Source: Ascidia mentula (lineage: Eukaryota; Chordata; Ascidiacea; Phlebobranchia; Ascidiidae). Taken from it: a stretch of 64,000 nucleotides of DNA. The DNA lies in assembly GCA_947561715.1 (NCBI GenBank), contig OX387197.1:8987001-9051000 (forward strand). Reading direction: 5' to 3'. The notes under the pieces are model-generated. The model was not told the DNA's origin, made no database searches, and saw nothing but the letters and a program-made list of their open reading frames with translations. This document shows, piece after piece, positions 11,312 through 23,648 of this stretch. A program made the translations under genes and the position numbers. Numbering within the stretch: position 1 is the first letter of the stretch; the number at the start of each line of letters is the position of its first letter.

Positions 11312-14300
11312 ATGTCCATTAAACCACCAAAACTTCCTCCAATCCAAAGTAATTTGGCCAAATCAGAAACAACAACCCAGGGGATATCACAGACAGAGAT
11401 GTTGAAATCTGTTACATCATACACAATAACTGGTGACAACATGAAAGTCAGTAAATCATGTTTGTCATCTTGTTCTTTCTAACAACTTTGCTTTACAGCA
11501 CATCATTCCTAAACAAAGCAACCTCAGACCAGGGCAAGACACCAAATCTGGTGACATAGAGACATGGCCTGCTTATGCCAGTCGTTCATTGTTAAATGCT
11601 GAAGCAACTTCATCGAGCCTTCAAAATGACGGAGTCAGAAAAGTACAAGTGGGTTGATGTTATAAGGGTTATTTCTGAAAAACACCATGTGTGCATGCAG
11701 AAGTTATTTCACAGCGGGCAATACCACACAAGCCTAAGTTCCTTGCTGCCTTGGAGGCATTTGTGAAGAAGGAAATTGTGCAATTGAAATGCACAGACTC
11801 AAAACCCAGTGAGCTAAGACTACAAGCTTACAGAGAAGTTTTTGAATACCTCATCGAAGATTTTAAAACATACAGACCTTTGCTGTCCCAGGTAGGCATT
11901 TGCTGCTTTTGTTTATTTATTGGTTGCTATCCATGTTTTGTTTATATATGATGTCACGAGTGCTGATTTTTATTGAATAAATTCATAATTTTTACTGTGA
12001 AATCAACTGTTACTCCAAATATTAGTGTGTCTATAATGCAGATTAAAGATGAATATGAAAAAATGCTCAGTCATTATCGACAAAAAATTAGGGAACTTGA
12101 GCCACTGAAGTCAATGCTTATAACGGTATCAGAACAATGTGACCAGAAAATCCTAAAAATAAGGGAACAGGTATGTGGTAGCGTGTATCAGTATTAACCA
12201 GTACTTAACTTGACGAATTTAAAGGAACGTCAAGAGATCATATCATTGCGACAAAATAAATTGGAACTTTTAAAATATATTGACAGCATGAGAGAAAATG
12301 AGACGTCACTGCAAGCTCAGGTTGCAAAGCTTCAAGAAGAATTAGCCACTGAATATAAGAGGTTGTACAAACAAGCTACAACCTTTTAAAGTCAATGGTT
12401 GTGTTAATCAACCATACTGGTGTAACTTTTGGTTAAAGTGGTGTTTGGGATGTTCAGATATCGCAATGAATGTGACATGCGGAAACTGCTGATTTCTGAC
12501 ATGAATGACTTGCGGCATCAGCAGGAGGATTTAAAAAGGGCGGCTGGCCAAGGATACATGGATGCAGATGATGATCCTGTTAGGCTAAAACTATCTTTGC
12601 AGGTCGTTATTGGTTACATTTTAAATATTTTGATCAGAATTTACTTCTTGACTGATTTTTGTAGGTTGCTCGGGAAGACTTGACAAGACAGGCTGAGCAA
12701 CTTACCCGCATTCAGGCTGATTACGGAGATGTAGTTCCAAGAAGAGACTTTGAGCAACTGGAAGCTAAACACAAAGAGCTGGATGAGGCACAAGATCAAC
12801 TTAAGTCTGATTTCAAACAACTCAAAGATGAACATGAGACGATCCTTGATGTACACAAACAGGTTTGAGAGCTGGTTAACTGCAAGAATTGTTGGAGAAT
12901 AATGTGGACATGTTAAAGGTTCTCGATCAACGAGACGAGTTTTACACAGAGATGGAAAATCTAAGGGAAAGTGCAACACCCCGACCAAGCTGGGAGTTGT
13001 GCTCAGATGTCATACCTGGTTGGTTTTTGGTGACATCGTCCATTATTTGTTTCAGTTTTTAAGCTGTGCCAATCACTTTTTTACAGCTGGAGCTGATCAT
13101 TGGGCAGAAGTGACATCAGGAAAACGAAGTCAACAAATTTTGGAAGCTCTGTTAAAAGAATTAAAGTCTGGTGGATCACAGGGTCCTGATACATTCGAAG
13201 GAAAAGGATTGGGAGATGATGTTCCGAAGTACGATTAGGCTTTTAAATGTTTTTTTTTGTTGTTTTCTAAAACTATATGAACGAAAATAAAGTCAGTTAG
13301 ACAGGAAAGTGTTATAGTAAGGAAGTCAGTGAAAGTGTGCAGCAAAGCTACTTACCCTCAGCACCATATATCTCAGGGAGCTTGTAAGGTACGCACTATG
13401 AGTTTTCATACAGATTTTTTGTAAAATATATTTGTAGAAGAATCTTATTTTGGTTGCAGGTTCCTTCGATTTGAGGGAGACATTCGGAATCGTAAAATGC
13501 GAAAGTCAGAGTTATCGGCTCTTCTCAAAGAAATTTGGGCTAAAAAGGTGCAAAGTGATGCTGTGTTGGGAAGTCGGCAAGAAATGACGGAGTATCTCCA
13601 CACATTCTTTCTGGTATGCTGAATTAAACACCATCCAGAGCTTACATAATATCAATTTCATTTACCTTCAATACATAAACTAGAGCTTTGACTTAAAATG
13701 AATATTTAAGCCTTCCCGAAGGGGGCAAATATTTCCCAACTTATGGAATCCCTTACCTGGTTTGGCATCTTTTTTGTATGTAATTTTTACTGACATTTCT
13801 TGAGACACACTAACCTTTTGTATGTAGGAAAGATTTAACAACATGGAAGACATGGCCGGGGAATGGGGATACTCCCTTAATGACGCATTGAATAAATATA
13901 AAGAAGAGTCCCACGTAGAAGTGTTTTTAAATGTTGTCAATGGTGAAGGTATGATTGTTGCAAGGAACAGTGTTAAAATTGTGTATTGTTGGGTTATGAA
14001 AGTCTGATATGTATGTTGCTGCAACAGGAGTCAGTGATTTTTCTGACAATTGTTTTCATAAGTTTGCAACAGGTCTATCCTTTTTGGCAGGAACTGAGGA
14101 CTTGTATTACCGACAAATGGATCTCATTCAAAAAGTTATGGAGGAGTTAAAGAGAGTTGATTCAGAATCAACAGGTTTTTAATGAAGAAACAAATGTTTC
14201 AAGTGTTCAAGTTTATGTTCTGCTTTACAGGCAAAGTTACCTTGGAACAGTTAAACTCTGCATTGGTTTCTGCATTCCCGCTCAAAACTGAAAAGAGCAT

Positions 14301-14919
14301 TCAGGCCTTGCTAAAATCAGCAGCAGATGAACTGGAAGTCACACTTGACAATCAACCTGTGTTCGAATACATGGCAAGTGGTTAACTAGACATTGTCTGA
14401 TGGAACTATACAAATTGTGACCCCAAAATCTTACAGCAGTTGTTTTAATTAATTCTTTCTTGCATAATGTTAGGATACAAGTGCCATTGTTTTGAGCAGA
14501 TTTATTTTCTATAATGGAAAATGTGCAATGCAGGCCTTATTTACTGAGGATGAAGAAGGGCATACAGGTCCATTTGTCAATGCCATTAAAATTCAAGAAA
14601 GTGAAGAGAGGGACATTTACATTGGCCAATTATCTGAACAACTCGATGGCGAACAGGTATATAACAGGGAATGTTTATTGAAATATATTTAGTGTTGCAA
14701 TAATTTTATTTTACAATTGCACAGGTATCTGCCACAGACCTCCGCAGCACATTTATGATGATCGACCCGGCTATTGAACCAGGCCAATTGTCCAGTTACT
14801 TGCAGATTGCCTTTAAAGCAGCAGTAACTGACCTTGATGACATAACACCAGTAAACAAAGAAATAATTTTTGATAGACTCAGAAAAGGTGGTGTACACAG
14901 AGTGGGAATGGTTTACTGA
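11312..14919 (+). CDS. TSNAXIP1: Translin-associated factor X-interacting protein 1 homologue, 15 exons
   Basis: Exons: 11312-11446, 11499-11652, 11701-11891, 12042-12170, 12225-12361, 12458-12602, 12665-12862, about 12880-13018, 13087-13228, 13460-13613, 13828-13948, 14073-14174, 14231-14373, 14534-14656 and 14725-14919, giving about 735 aa. The TSNAXIP1 N-terminal domain is recognisable in exons 3-4 (PKFLAALEAF, YREVFEYLIEDFKTYRPLLS, KDEYEKML). Long coiled coils follow in exons 4-8, then the C-terminal helical region (VPKFLRFEG, LFTEDEEGHTGPF, ERDIYI). Vertebrate TSNAXIP1 binds translin-associated factor X and is testis-rich; a ciliary or sperm role is likely. Oddities: the intron after exon 13 uses a GC donor (ATG/GCAAGT); exon 2 ends at a weak donor (GG/GTTGAT); and exons 7 and 8 cannot be joined in frame by normal splicing (see findings). 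Confidence 0.82.
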
Positions 14920-14995
14920 TGTGTTTTTCGAATCAACTTTTTATGAAACAGACTGCACCCTTCAAAGTAAATCACAAATCATGTAACCAAATGCA

Positions 14996-15001
14996 TTTAT
15001 T
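14996..15001 (-). other. Polyadenylation signal candidate for the RRM gene
   Basis: AATAAA on the minus strand, about 585 bp after the stop of the RRM gene and 77 bp from the end of the convergent TSNAXIP1 CDS. It implies a long 3' UTR and nearly touching convergent transcripts. Confidence 0.35.
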
Positions 15002-15584
15002 CAGACTCAGTTTTAGGGAAAAAATCGAGAAAAGACTGTTTGGATGAGCGAAGGCAACACAAGAAATGTAGCTGTGTCTTCTGGAGAGTTGGCATAAATT
15101 CAAAGAAAAAAGGAAGACCGAATATAAACGATAATGGTTTTGGTGTACTTGCCATAAAAACAGAGTTCTTTTTCTTACGAGGTTATATACAGTATGGTGA
15201 GTAAACCAAAACCATTTGCAAGAGCCAACCAGGGATTAAAGTATTACTGTGCTGTACAATGCTTCACAGGATTTATGCCAAACACAGAGATTAGTAATAC
15301 TCTTGTGGGCTAAGGGAATTACTATAAAATGGCTACATAGTGCAAAAGGACTAGAACTTCCATTTTGGTCCTAACCAATCTTTTAATGACTGTGGCAGGG
15401 CACAGGCAATGATATATAATTAATTTAAACAAACTTTGTTAATACCATGATGTCCTGTTTCAATTTGCTCGTTGCTCGGAATTACATCAGGAAACCTTAA
15501 GGGGCCTGCACAAAGTACCAACAAAGTCACCCTAATTAGAGTGCGGACTGCAATACCTCGTGTTTCTAGACTGGGAAGATTCTA

Positions 15585-16169
15585 TCAATATCCCCCAGAT
15601 CCATTGTACGACATATTGCTGCTGCTATATTGTTGGTTTTGTGGGTAACCATTACCAGAACCCTGGTTACCAGAAGACTGCTGCCCCCATTGCTGGGCTT
15701 GCTGATTCCATTGACCATATTGAGGCCAATAGGGCTGGCCTTGTTGCTGCCAGCCATAGCCTTGCTGGTTCCATCCACCATAGCCTGCTTGGCCCTGGTA
15801 ATAGTTCTGTTGTTGTTGTTGTTGTTGTTGGCCATAGTAAGACTGACTCTGTCCACCAGGTGCTCCCCCATAGCTGGTTGGTGGTTTGCTTCCTGCACTG
15901 GCAGATTTTTTCTCTGCATAATTAACCACTATGGGCCTTCCTCTGATTAATTTGTTGTTCATTCCTTGAATGGCATCTTCAACAGACTTCTTTTCCTTGA
16001 ATGTGATAAAACCAAATCCACGGGATTTATTAGTCTCCTTGTCACGCAAAATAACGGTGTTGGTAATTTCTCCAAAGGGTTGGAAAGCCTCAGTGACCTC
16101 CTGTTCTGAGGCATTAAAGTCTATACTTCCGACGAAGACTTTATAGCTGCAGTCATCATTATAACTCAT
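15585..16169 (-). CDS. Single-RRM, Gln/Gly/Tyr-rich RNA-binding protein (CIRBP/hnRNP-like)
   Basis: An uninterrupted 194-aa frame from ATG 16169 to the stop at 15585; a slightly longer frame would need GTG as start. An RRM occupies about residues 8-85: RNP2 is KVFVGSID and RNP1 is SRGFGFITF. The rest is a low-complexity tail rich in Gln, Gly, Tyr and Asn, with a run of eight Gln encoded by a CAA repeat and YGQ/WNQQ/GYGW repeats. This is prion-like composition. Single RRM plus low-complexity tail is the plan of CIRBP/RBM3 and of small hnRNPs, which bind mRNA in nucleus and cytoplasm. The lack of coding introns suggests a retrocopy or an ancient intronless gene. Exact orthology is not settled. 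Confidence 0.75.
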   Translation of the reverse strand: MSYNDDCSYKVFVGSIDFNASEQEVTEAFQPFGEITNTVILRDKETNKSRGFGFITFKEKKSVEDAIQGMNNKLIRGRPIVVNYAEKKSASAGSKPPTSYGGAPGGQSQSYYGQQQQQQQQNYYQGQAGYGGWNQQGYGWQQQGQPYWPQYGQWNQQAQQWGQQSSGNQGSGNGYPQNQQYSSSNMSYNGSGGY

Positions 16170-16303
16170 GTTTGTCACGAGCAGCAGTAGAGTTACTAAA
16201 TCAATAAAATTATTTCTTGCTACTGTGATTTCTTCCTATATAAAACACAAGAAACAATTGTTCATGCATATAATATTTTTTTAGCAAAAAAACACGCACA
16301 TGT

Positions 16304-16748
16304 GAAAATTTAGACTATATATATATATATATATATATGGTTTTACTCCAGTTACACACGAAAAGTCAAATTTCAAGGTGCAACAAATTATTCGCGACCG
16401 TAACAGATCAGGGGTGTAACTTAACATTGTCTGATGGAACTATACAAAATGTGACCCCAAAATCTTACAGCAGCTGTTTTAATTAATTCTTTTCTTACAT
16501 AATGTTAGGATACAAGTGCCATTGTTTTAAGCAGATTTATTTTCTATAATGAAAAATGTGCAATGTAGGCCCTGTTTACTGAGGATGAAGAAGGGCATGC
16601 AGGTCCATTTGTTAATGCCATCAAAAGTCAAGAAAGTGAAGAGAAAATTATAGACTATATATGTATATGGTTTTACTTCAGTTACACACGAAAAGTCAAA
16701 TTTCAAGGTGCAACAAATTATTCGTGACTGTAACAGATCAGGGGTGTC
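16304..16748. repeat. 105-bp direct repeats flanking a duplicated piece of TSNAXIP1
   Basis: The segment at 16304-16417 recurs at 16645-16748, sharing GGTTTTAC, CAGTTACACACGAAAAGTC and GATCAGGGGTGT. Between them, 16418-16644 is a diverged copy of TSNAXIP1 intron 13 plus the first part of exon 14 (14386-14615). The left copy contains a (TA)n run at 16317-16337. Confidence 0.75.
16418..16644 (+). pseudogene. Duplicated TSNAXIP1 exon-14 fragment
   Basis: It matches the GC-AG intron and the start of exon 14 of TSNAXIP1 with scattered substitutions. The acceptor CAG has become TAG, still usable. The copy ends abruptly inside the exon after GAAGAGA. It has no promoter or other exons, so it is a dead fragment about 1.9 kb from its source. 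Confidence 0.75.
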
Positions 16749-16749
16749 A

Positions 16750-17880
16750 AACCCAAATTAAGTGCAACATAAACTTTTACATACATTGAAAAAAACACTC
16801 TAATAAAGAGTTTATATTTAACAAAGACAATAGAGTTCGTCAAAACAGAACATCTTACTTTATTAAATAATACAGAGATATACAACTTTTTGATTAACCA
16901 TGTTTTCAATCATAGTTTAGTTGGGAGCAAAAACAATTCGCTAATGCATAAACATACAAAATACATCCTCTGCACAAATTACAACCTTTCAATTTGGAAT
17001 CAATGCAGGTCAATGTCAGAACGTTTGCTAATAGTTTTAAAAAACAAACAAAGATCAAATGTTTATAGTTTTGTTTAAGTGAGGGGGGTTAACGCCCTTA
17101 CAATAACGTGATCTTGTATTTACTTTTGAAAAACCATGAAACGGTAGAACAAAGTATATTTACCATATATGCTAGAGATAACCAAAGTCGTTAGATTTAT
17201 CTTTTTCTACAACATTGGAATGTGCTAATTGAAAACCATGAAACGGTACAACAAATATTGCCTGTATAAATTACCTGGGACGTACTGGTAGTACCGTGAG
17301 TCCATGACTACATCCATAACGATTAAACTATAGAATGAAATCCATTGAACATTTATAACAGCCTTAATAACGATTGCGACCCAGCGCAAAAGTTTACGAT
17401 ACTGTTAACATATATTTGATATACGTGTCCACAAATGGCGGAAACAGAAGTATTGTAAAAACGAAAACCTCACCAAATAAAAAAACAAGAAAGCCGCCGT
17501 TGGTAATCGAGGAGTATTTTCCGTCGTGTTTTTTGAATTACGGATGAGATGTAGGTAAAGGGTAGTTTCAATCACCAGGATACATTAGAAATAATAGGTT
17601 TTTAAATTGTTTTACAGATGAAACATAACAAAACATACAGCTTTTCTTAGTATTTTCGGGTGTTTAGTTTGTATAGAAAACAAAGGTTTCTGCAGAAAAC
17701 AAACGTAGAGAACGTTGTGGGGTTGCCAATCTTTGGAATTTTTTCAGACATGTCCGGGATTTGTTGAAATCTGCATTAGAATTAAAAAAATGTGCTTAAA
17801 TGTTTATAATGTTCATTATCACATTTGTTTAGGTGTTACCGTCCGTGACTCCTGATTACTTGATGGCATAATTCACATAA
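16750..17880. other. Intergenic, nothing recognised
   Basis: About 1.1 kb of AT-rich DNA. Two short repeats of AAAACCATGAAACGGTA occur near 17130 and 17231. No coding signal is seen. Confidence 0.5.
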
Positions 17881-17890
17881 TTACTGGAAG

Positions 17891-18077
17891 CAGTGGTGGG
17901 ATTTCAATTTTTTGTCAGCCGGTTCTATCACAAAAGTCATATTTTTCAGCCGGTTCGTTACAAAAAGTCATATAATCCATTGACAGTAACCAGTAATGCT
18001 AACCGGTTCGCTGATCTCATAAAATTTCGGGAGACGGTTCTACAGAACCGGTGCGAACCGGCTGAATCCCACTACTG
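17891..18077. mobile_element. hAT-like MITE with near-matching 8-bp flanks
   Basis: It starts CAGTGGTGGGATTTCAA and ends GAATCCCACTACTG, a terminal inverted repeat of about 13 bp followed by inverted CCGGTT-rich subterminal blocks. The flanks are ACTGGAAG (17883-17890) and GGTGGAAG (18078-18085), agreeing in six of eight bases as expected for an aged hAT target duplication. Length 187 bp, non-coding. Confidence 0.65.
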
Positions 18078-18551
18078 GGTGGAAGTGCTTTTACGAACAG
18101 GGGCAATGAGCTAATAAACGGGTGTATCGCAAAAATAAAAACACGTGACTGACACGAATGAAATGAGTCAGGGATTATACCTTAACAGATATAGTATCCT
18201 TAACATATCTGCGTCGTTTTATTGATGTATCACCTCTGTGGACGACATAGACCTTACGTTCGAATCAACGGCAGAGGTGTACGGAAGCTGGAGTCCGGAA
18301 TTCGTTTATTATAGCTGGCGTTAAAAACATTTCATATTACCCCGAGTGATTTCAATTGTAACTGATCTGAAATTAAATATTTTCCAGAGTCAAAACATTG
18401 CGAGCATTTCCAGGACTATAGGTGTGGAGTTGGATGGGTGCTGACACCGAATGTACCGAACCGAGGTGTAATGAGCTAACGGTAATTTAAGCTGGTTTTA
18501 AAATCGGTGCGAACAACCACAAATGACCAAACATAAAGCATGAAAAAATAC

Positions 18552-18557
18552 TTTATT
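18552..18557 (-). other. Polyadenylation signal candidate for the GTPase-kinase gene
   Basis: AATAAA on the minus strand, 94 bp past the stop codon at 18651. Confidence 0.5.
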
Positions 18558-18650
18558 GCAATGCATATGAACAGCGAGTGATAAAATATCTCTTGCATAG
18601 CCATGATACATGAAGAAAGGCCAATTACACGAACAAAACTGCTGCAACAT

Positions 18651-21600
18651 TTATTTTCGGACAGGTAGAGGGAAGAGTGACTGCTTATCAAAGTCTTGAC
18701 GTTTAAGTTGAAGAATCTGGACGGCTTGCAGAACTTGTTCTAAGCACTTGATCCTGTCCATCTTTGCCATAAGCTCGTATAATTTGTCCCGGACAATCAG
18801 CATCGGTGGTCTTTCCGAGGGTTCTTGCTTCCAGCAACTCTCTACTATCTCTTGCAACAATTGGTGGGTTCTCCCACTTTCATTCGTTCTGTTTTCTTTG
18901 TGTGAAAAAGAGGGCCTGCGTCCATCTATAATATGTCCGACGAATTCCTTTCGTCTCCACTGATCCAATGGCCCTTCTAGGATGCAGTATCCTGTCAAAC
19001 CGTAGCTGTATACATCCGATGCTTTCGTTAGCTTCTCAATCTTTGAAAGGCGTTCAGGCGATGCAAAAAGCGGCGTAAATTCGGACCCTTTGTGTCGCGT
19101 AGCATCGGGCACCAAATCAGTCCTCATTGAAAGATCGGCTCCACCAAAATCAGAAATTTTGCAAATAAGTTCGTATGTCATCAAAACGTTTTGCGGCTTG
19201 ATGTCGTTGTGCGAAATTCGACGCTCTTCGAATATGTTATGCAAGTACGCAATGCCAGACGCAACGTCGGCGAACATCCGCAGCCTCAAGTCGGGAAGGT
19301 CCATCTTCTTGAAATCTTTCCTAAATATGAGTTGTGACAAAGAACCGCCAGGCATGTACTCCATCACTAGACCAAGAGTGCAATCAGATATTTCAGTAAC
19401 ACCGAACACTTTGACCACGTTTTGGTGTGTGGCGAGTTGCGCAATGTAACTTTCATTAAGACACCTCAAAACAAACAAAAGTCGAGTTAGATAGGATTGC
19501 AGATCATACCAAACTTAGGCTTCGACAAAATTTTCATTTAAAAGCTTAATGATATGGGCTATTATTTCACGAAAAAAAATTATATCTGAGCAATAGAGAA
19601 AATGTCTATACTTCTCCAAAGACTTTCCATCTCCATATTCAAGTTCTTTGATCGCCACCCAACCGAGTGAATCATGAAATGCAAGTCGTACAGAAGCAAA
19701 GCCTCCCTTACCAAGAAGGTTTTCCTGATTGCACAAAAATTGACTTGGCCTGTACTTTATAAGCCCTGCCTAAAAAATATTGAGATAATTTTTTTTAATG
19801 TGCCTGCTTAATTATTAATGAACCTATGCAATATGACATACTTTTTGAGCTGGTTGGTAGAGTTGCTCAATAAGTTTTTGAAGCTTGCAGAAATGTTTTT
19901 CAAAGCCTGACTTGATTTCTTTTGCTGTTGTTGTGTCCAAGCAGCCAAGTATAGAATCCAACTGTTGAAAATCTACATTGGTTTTTAATTTAAGGTTTTT
20001 GAGAGGCCTGTTCTGTATTTCTCCTGCAAACTAACCAAACACAGTTTTTATGTTGGCAAGCATGAAAATATATGCATATTACCTTCATTGCTTCCGCCAT
20101 GGAGATTTCTAAACACTCCATAAATAAATTACAAGTTTTAATGGACAACTCGTGTTGTTGAACCTGGCACCAACAGTATTACAAGTAGCTTTTCAAGTTT
20201 CCCCATTTAGGCAAGTCATTATTAACCTGTGCTGCTGCTTTTAATTTATTTGTTGTCAATCTGTAAGATGCTATGATTTGTTGAAAATGTTCCTGAAGCC
20301 TTTTTCTCTTGATTGGACTGGAATTTTGTAATTTTTTTGCCAGGTTGGCCATCATCTCCTCTTCCACCTCTGGTTTCAACAAATTGGATTCCTTTGACAA
20401 CAATTCACAGTGTCTGATAATGCACAAGTTTATTTTGTAGTATTGTATCCAAATTTACATAAAAAAAAATTAAGTCACATTAAAAAAAAGCAAATACCTC
20501 AATGTATTTTTCATTAAATTCCTTGATAGACTCAAACAGAATGACTAATATATCATCATCAAACGATAACTGTAATTCAGGAGCTTTTAAATTAAATACA
20601 GTGAATTCTTGTTTTAACTTTAACAAACCTGATTTTGATTTTTTCTGGGTTTTGCCTTCTGAGTTTGTGGTGGTGAATAAATATTTTGCTGAGCTACTTT
20701 TGAAGTTTTGGGAGAATTCTGCAAAAACTAGTCTTTCACACATGCCAATGTTAACAAACATACAATGTATGCTCACTTACATCATATGAATTCGGCAAGC
20801 GGGGAATCAGTTCACAGATGACCTGCAAAGGCAAAAAACACATAAATATCACAAACACTTACACTATCAGGATACAAACCTTTTTTATAGATGCTTTGTC
20901 GCCTTCCTGCACTTCAAAGAATATACATCCACCAGTCATAGCAAACTAAATTGATTTTTTAAAATTAACCATAGCTTAACAAAATAAATTATAAAATTTG
21001 CCTAATTTACTCACTTTTTTGGCATCTTGCAATGTAACCACACATTTCTGTTTTCTGTTGTGATACCACACCATTTTTACAACCTTTTGATTACAGTTCT
21101 AGCAAAAAGCATAAGAAAGAACATTCATATAAATCAAAAAAGTAATACCTATCATGAGCAAACATTTTCTCATGTAAATATACCTGATTTACATCATCCA
21201 GCCAGCGTTTAAGATTTTTGAAAGACTTAAGATCATCATAAATCAGAGCTACTGCCTGCATAAAAGTAAAAACAGAATTGTATGTTTTTGCAAAAAATCA
21301 TTTTGCAGTTATTGGAGTCTTTTTTTGGTAATTAGTTGAGAAATGTAACTGGAAAAAATTTTAAGAGGCTACCACTTACATCTACATCTTTGTATGATCC
21401 AGTAATAAGTTTAGCAGAACTTTCTGTTCCATTAGTATCACTATGAAACAAAGTAAAAGTTTTAAGTTGCTATGTCACAAAACATTGCTCTTCTGGCAAT
21501 GGCAAGATTTAAACCCTGGTGAATCAAATAAATAGACTAACCACAGCACCACTTTAAATTTCCTCCCGCTAATGTCAATTTCATCTTTGCAACTTTCAAC

Positions 21601-21806
21601 ACCTTAAATAACATCAATAATCCATCAATTGCAATATTGCAATACAAATTGCAATACAACCATAAAAACGTATTAATGTTTATCTTACCTACGACAGAAG
21701 TGGAATATTTGTGGCCACCATCTTTAGCAAAAGCAACGATAATCTGACGTTTACCTACCCTGTTATCTCCAATCAACAAAACTTTTATGTCTTTCGCATT
21801 AGGCAT
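18651..21806 (-). CDS. Rab-like pseudo-GTPase fused to a TKL/RIPK-like protein kinase, 14 exons
   Basis: Exons: 21806-21689, 21602-21542, 21440-21380, 21255-21184, 21098-21015, 20945-20880, 20822-20781, 20718-20629, 20569-20498, 20391-20227 (start less certain, 20413 possible), 20163-20083, 20012-19842, 19769-19612 and 19464-18651, about 684 aa in frame. Residues 1-168 resemble a Rab/Ras fold: KVLLIGDNRVGKR (P-loop with Arg instead of Ser/Thr), DTNG in place of DTAG, IYDDLKSFKNLKRWLDD, and FFEV before a terminal helix. The NKxD and SAK boxes are missing, so GTP binding is doubtful. Residues 169-360 are a linker with helices. The kinase covers about 375-650: GKGGFASV (381-388), AIK Lys402, helix-C Glu418, HND at 499-501 instead of HRD, and DFG at 519. 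Catalysis looks possible. MEYMPGGSL and the C-lobe recall RIPK/TKL kinases, which act in signalling. I know no named orthologue. Confidence 0.75.
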
Positions 21807-23648
21807 TGTTTTCTCCTCCAAGAATCAAAACAAGTTTAGGTGGAATTCACGCAAACACGGTGTGAATATGAATTCAACAAAATGGCATTGTAATGATCGA
21901 ACGCTTATATGAATAGGCTACAGAACTTGTTGACTTGATTTCCAGTTTGCTTCCGAAAACACTCTAGTTTACTTTACGCATGACTTACTTTGCGGGGAAT
22001 GCCCGGCTTTCATGTGCAGATCGAAAAATGTCGTAGTGGACATGTATTTTTAAACGTACGCCCGAATCCGAATACCGACAACATACAATGCGCCTAAACG
22101 AAAATGGGACTGCACGTTGTCACGTTTGTAGCGTTGTATGTATTTAAAAAATGGATAAGAAATAGAATTTTTTTTTCATGTAGGGCAATAATAAGAAATA
22201 TAGGCAGCGGTCATATGGATACCTTAATTCTGATCAAAAAGTTGCTGTTTTCTAATCTAATCAAAAACATTCGCATCACACTTCCTTTCTTGGGGATCAC
22301 ATAAAATCATAGGACCCAGGAAAAAAGTACTGTGTTCAAAAGCCCGGATTTGCTAATTATGATCCCCCTTGACTGGCGGGCCCGGGTTCACCTCATTTAA
22401 TGGGGGCCGTGGCACAAATCGCACAAGAAAGTGTATGAAGCGTCAGAAAATGAAGAAAATAGCGTTTAATATGCCACAAAGACAGCGAGACCTCATTATT
22501 AACAAATTGGGGAAATTAACATTGTTTGTATCTGATATGACAAAAAATTGAGTTGCAATCCGGACCTGGATGTTAAAGCACTGTTTCATTCATAATCACA
22601 GAATTTTGCAGAATTTCAAAGAAGGTTTTTACAGGTTTGGCCAGAGATTACAGAGCACCTATTACATTTTTATGCATTTTCATGCTATATCTATATACAT
22701 TCTGGCACTAATGAATCATACCAAGAAAAAAACAATGGGTTCATTTCCTGATAAACTAAACAATCGTACGGCGCAAGAGTAGGAATGAACGCATTGTTCA
22801 GAGAAACACACTTGCGACGGTTTATTTGAATAATACAACTGCGATGAGGTGTTTTTGTTAAATATGGAAATGGATTTTACAAAAAACAAAAAGGAGTGCT
22901 GGTGGCTGCAATGCGTACCTACAAGAAGTTTTCTGTGACGTGAGAAAATATGATGTAATACAATTCTTTGCTTTTTCTTTTGAGAACGATCGCTTTAGCA
23001 CACGTGAGAAAAATACAAATATTGGTTACGCGAGGTTTCGCCGTAAAATGACATGTGTTGATTGTTTGCGGATAATTGAGTTTTTGAGGTTATCGATTTG
23101 TATTTATTCTCCTTGTATTCGAACAGAACTAATGGTGTCGCAATAATGGTCTGAACCGAACGTTGAAAATTACAATTTTGCTTAAATGTGAAGTTTCCAC
23201 CTGTGCCACGCACAACAAGTTGCGTTGGAAAAAGATTGATTCCAGGAAGAAAATATTAAATGTTGTTGCCGAACGTTCAAAATACGTGACCATACGATAA
23301 AGCTACATCCTGCAAGAATTTACAAGCATAATTTCAAGTTTCAGAAAATTTAACCTGGCCACACTGGGTTTAACTCATTCATTCAGACTTAATTTATATA
23401 ACAGCAGGTAAAATTATATTGAAATACCATACTTTCTTAACCATTGGCGGGGACGCAGGGAACTGGTAACCCCAATATTTTGGTTGGTGGAGACATCCCA
23501 CAAAAGTCGTTCCTTTGTGAGGGTGCAACGCGTAACCCTGAATAGCCTATATAATAAGTTTAAATAAGTTTGAATACTTGTTAAAGCGCTTTTGTGAAAT
23601 TCTGGTCAATGATGCGGAATGTTTTTCACAAAACTTTTATTCACACAG
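21807..23648. other. Intergenic stretch between the kinase gene and the giant element
   Basis: It includes the presumed promoter of the GTPase-kinase gene next to 21806. Beyond that only short random ORFs are seen. Confidence 0.5.

Noticed and set aside
15560..15950. Val/Leu-rich plus-strand ORFs over the RRM gene
   Set aside because: They are antisense readings of the Gln/Gly-rich tail.
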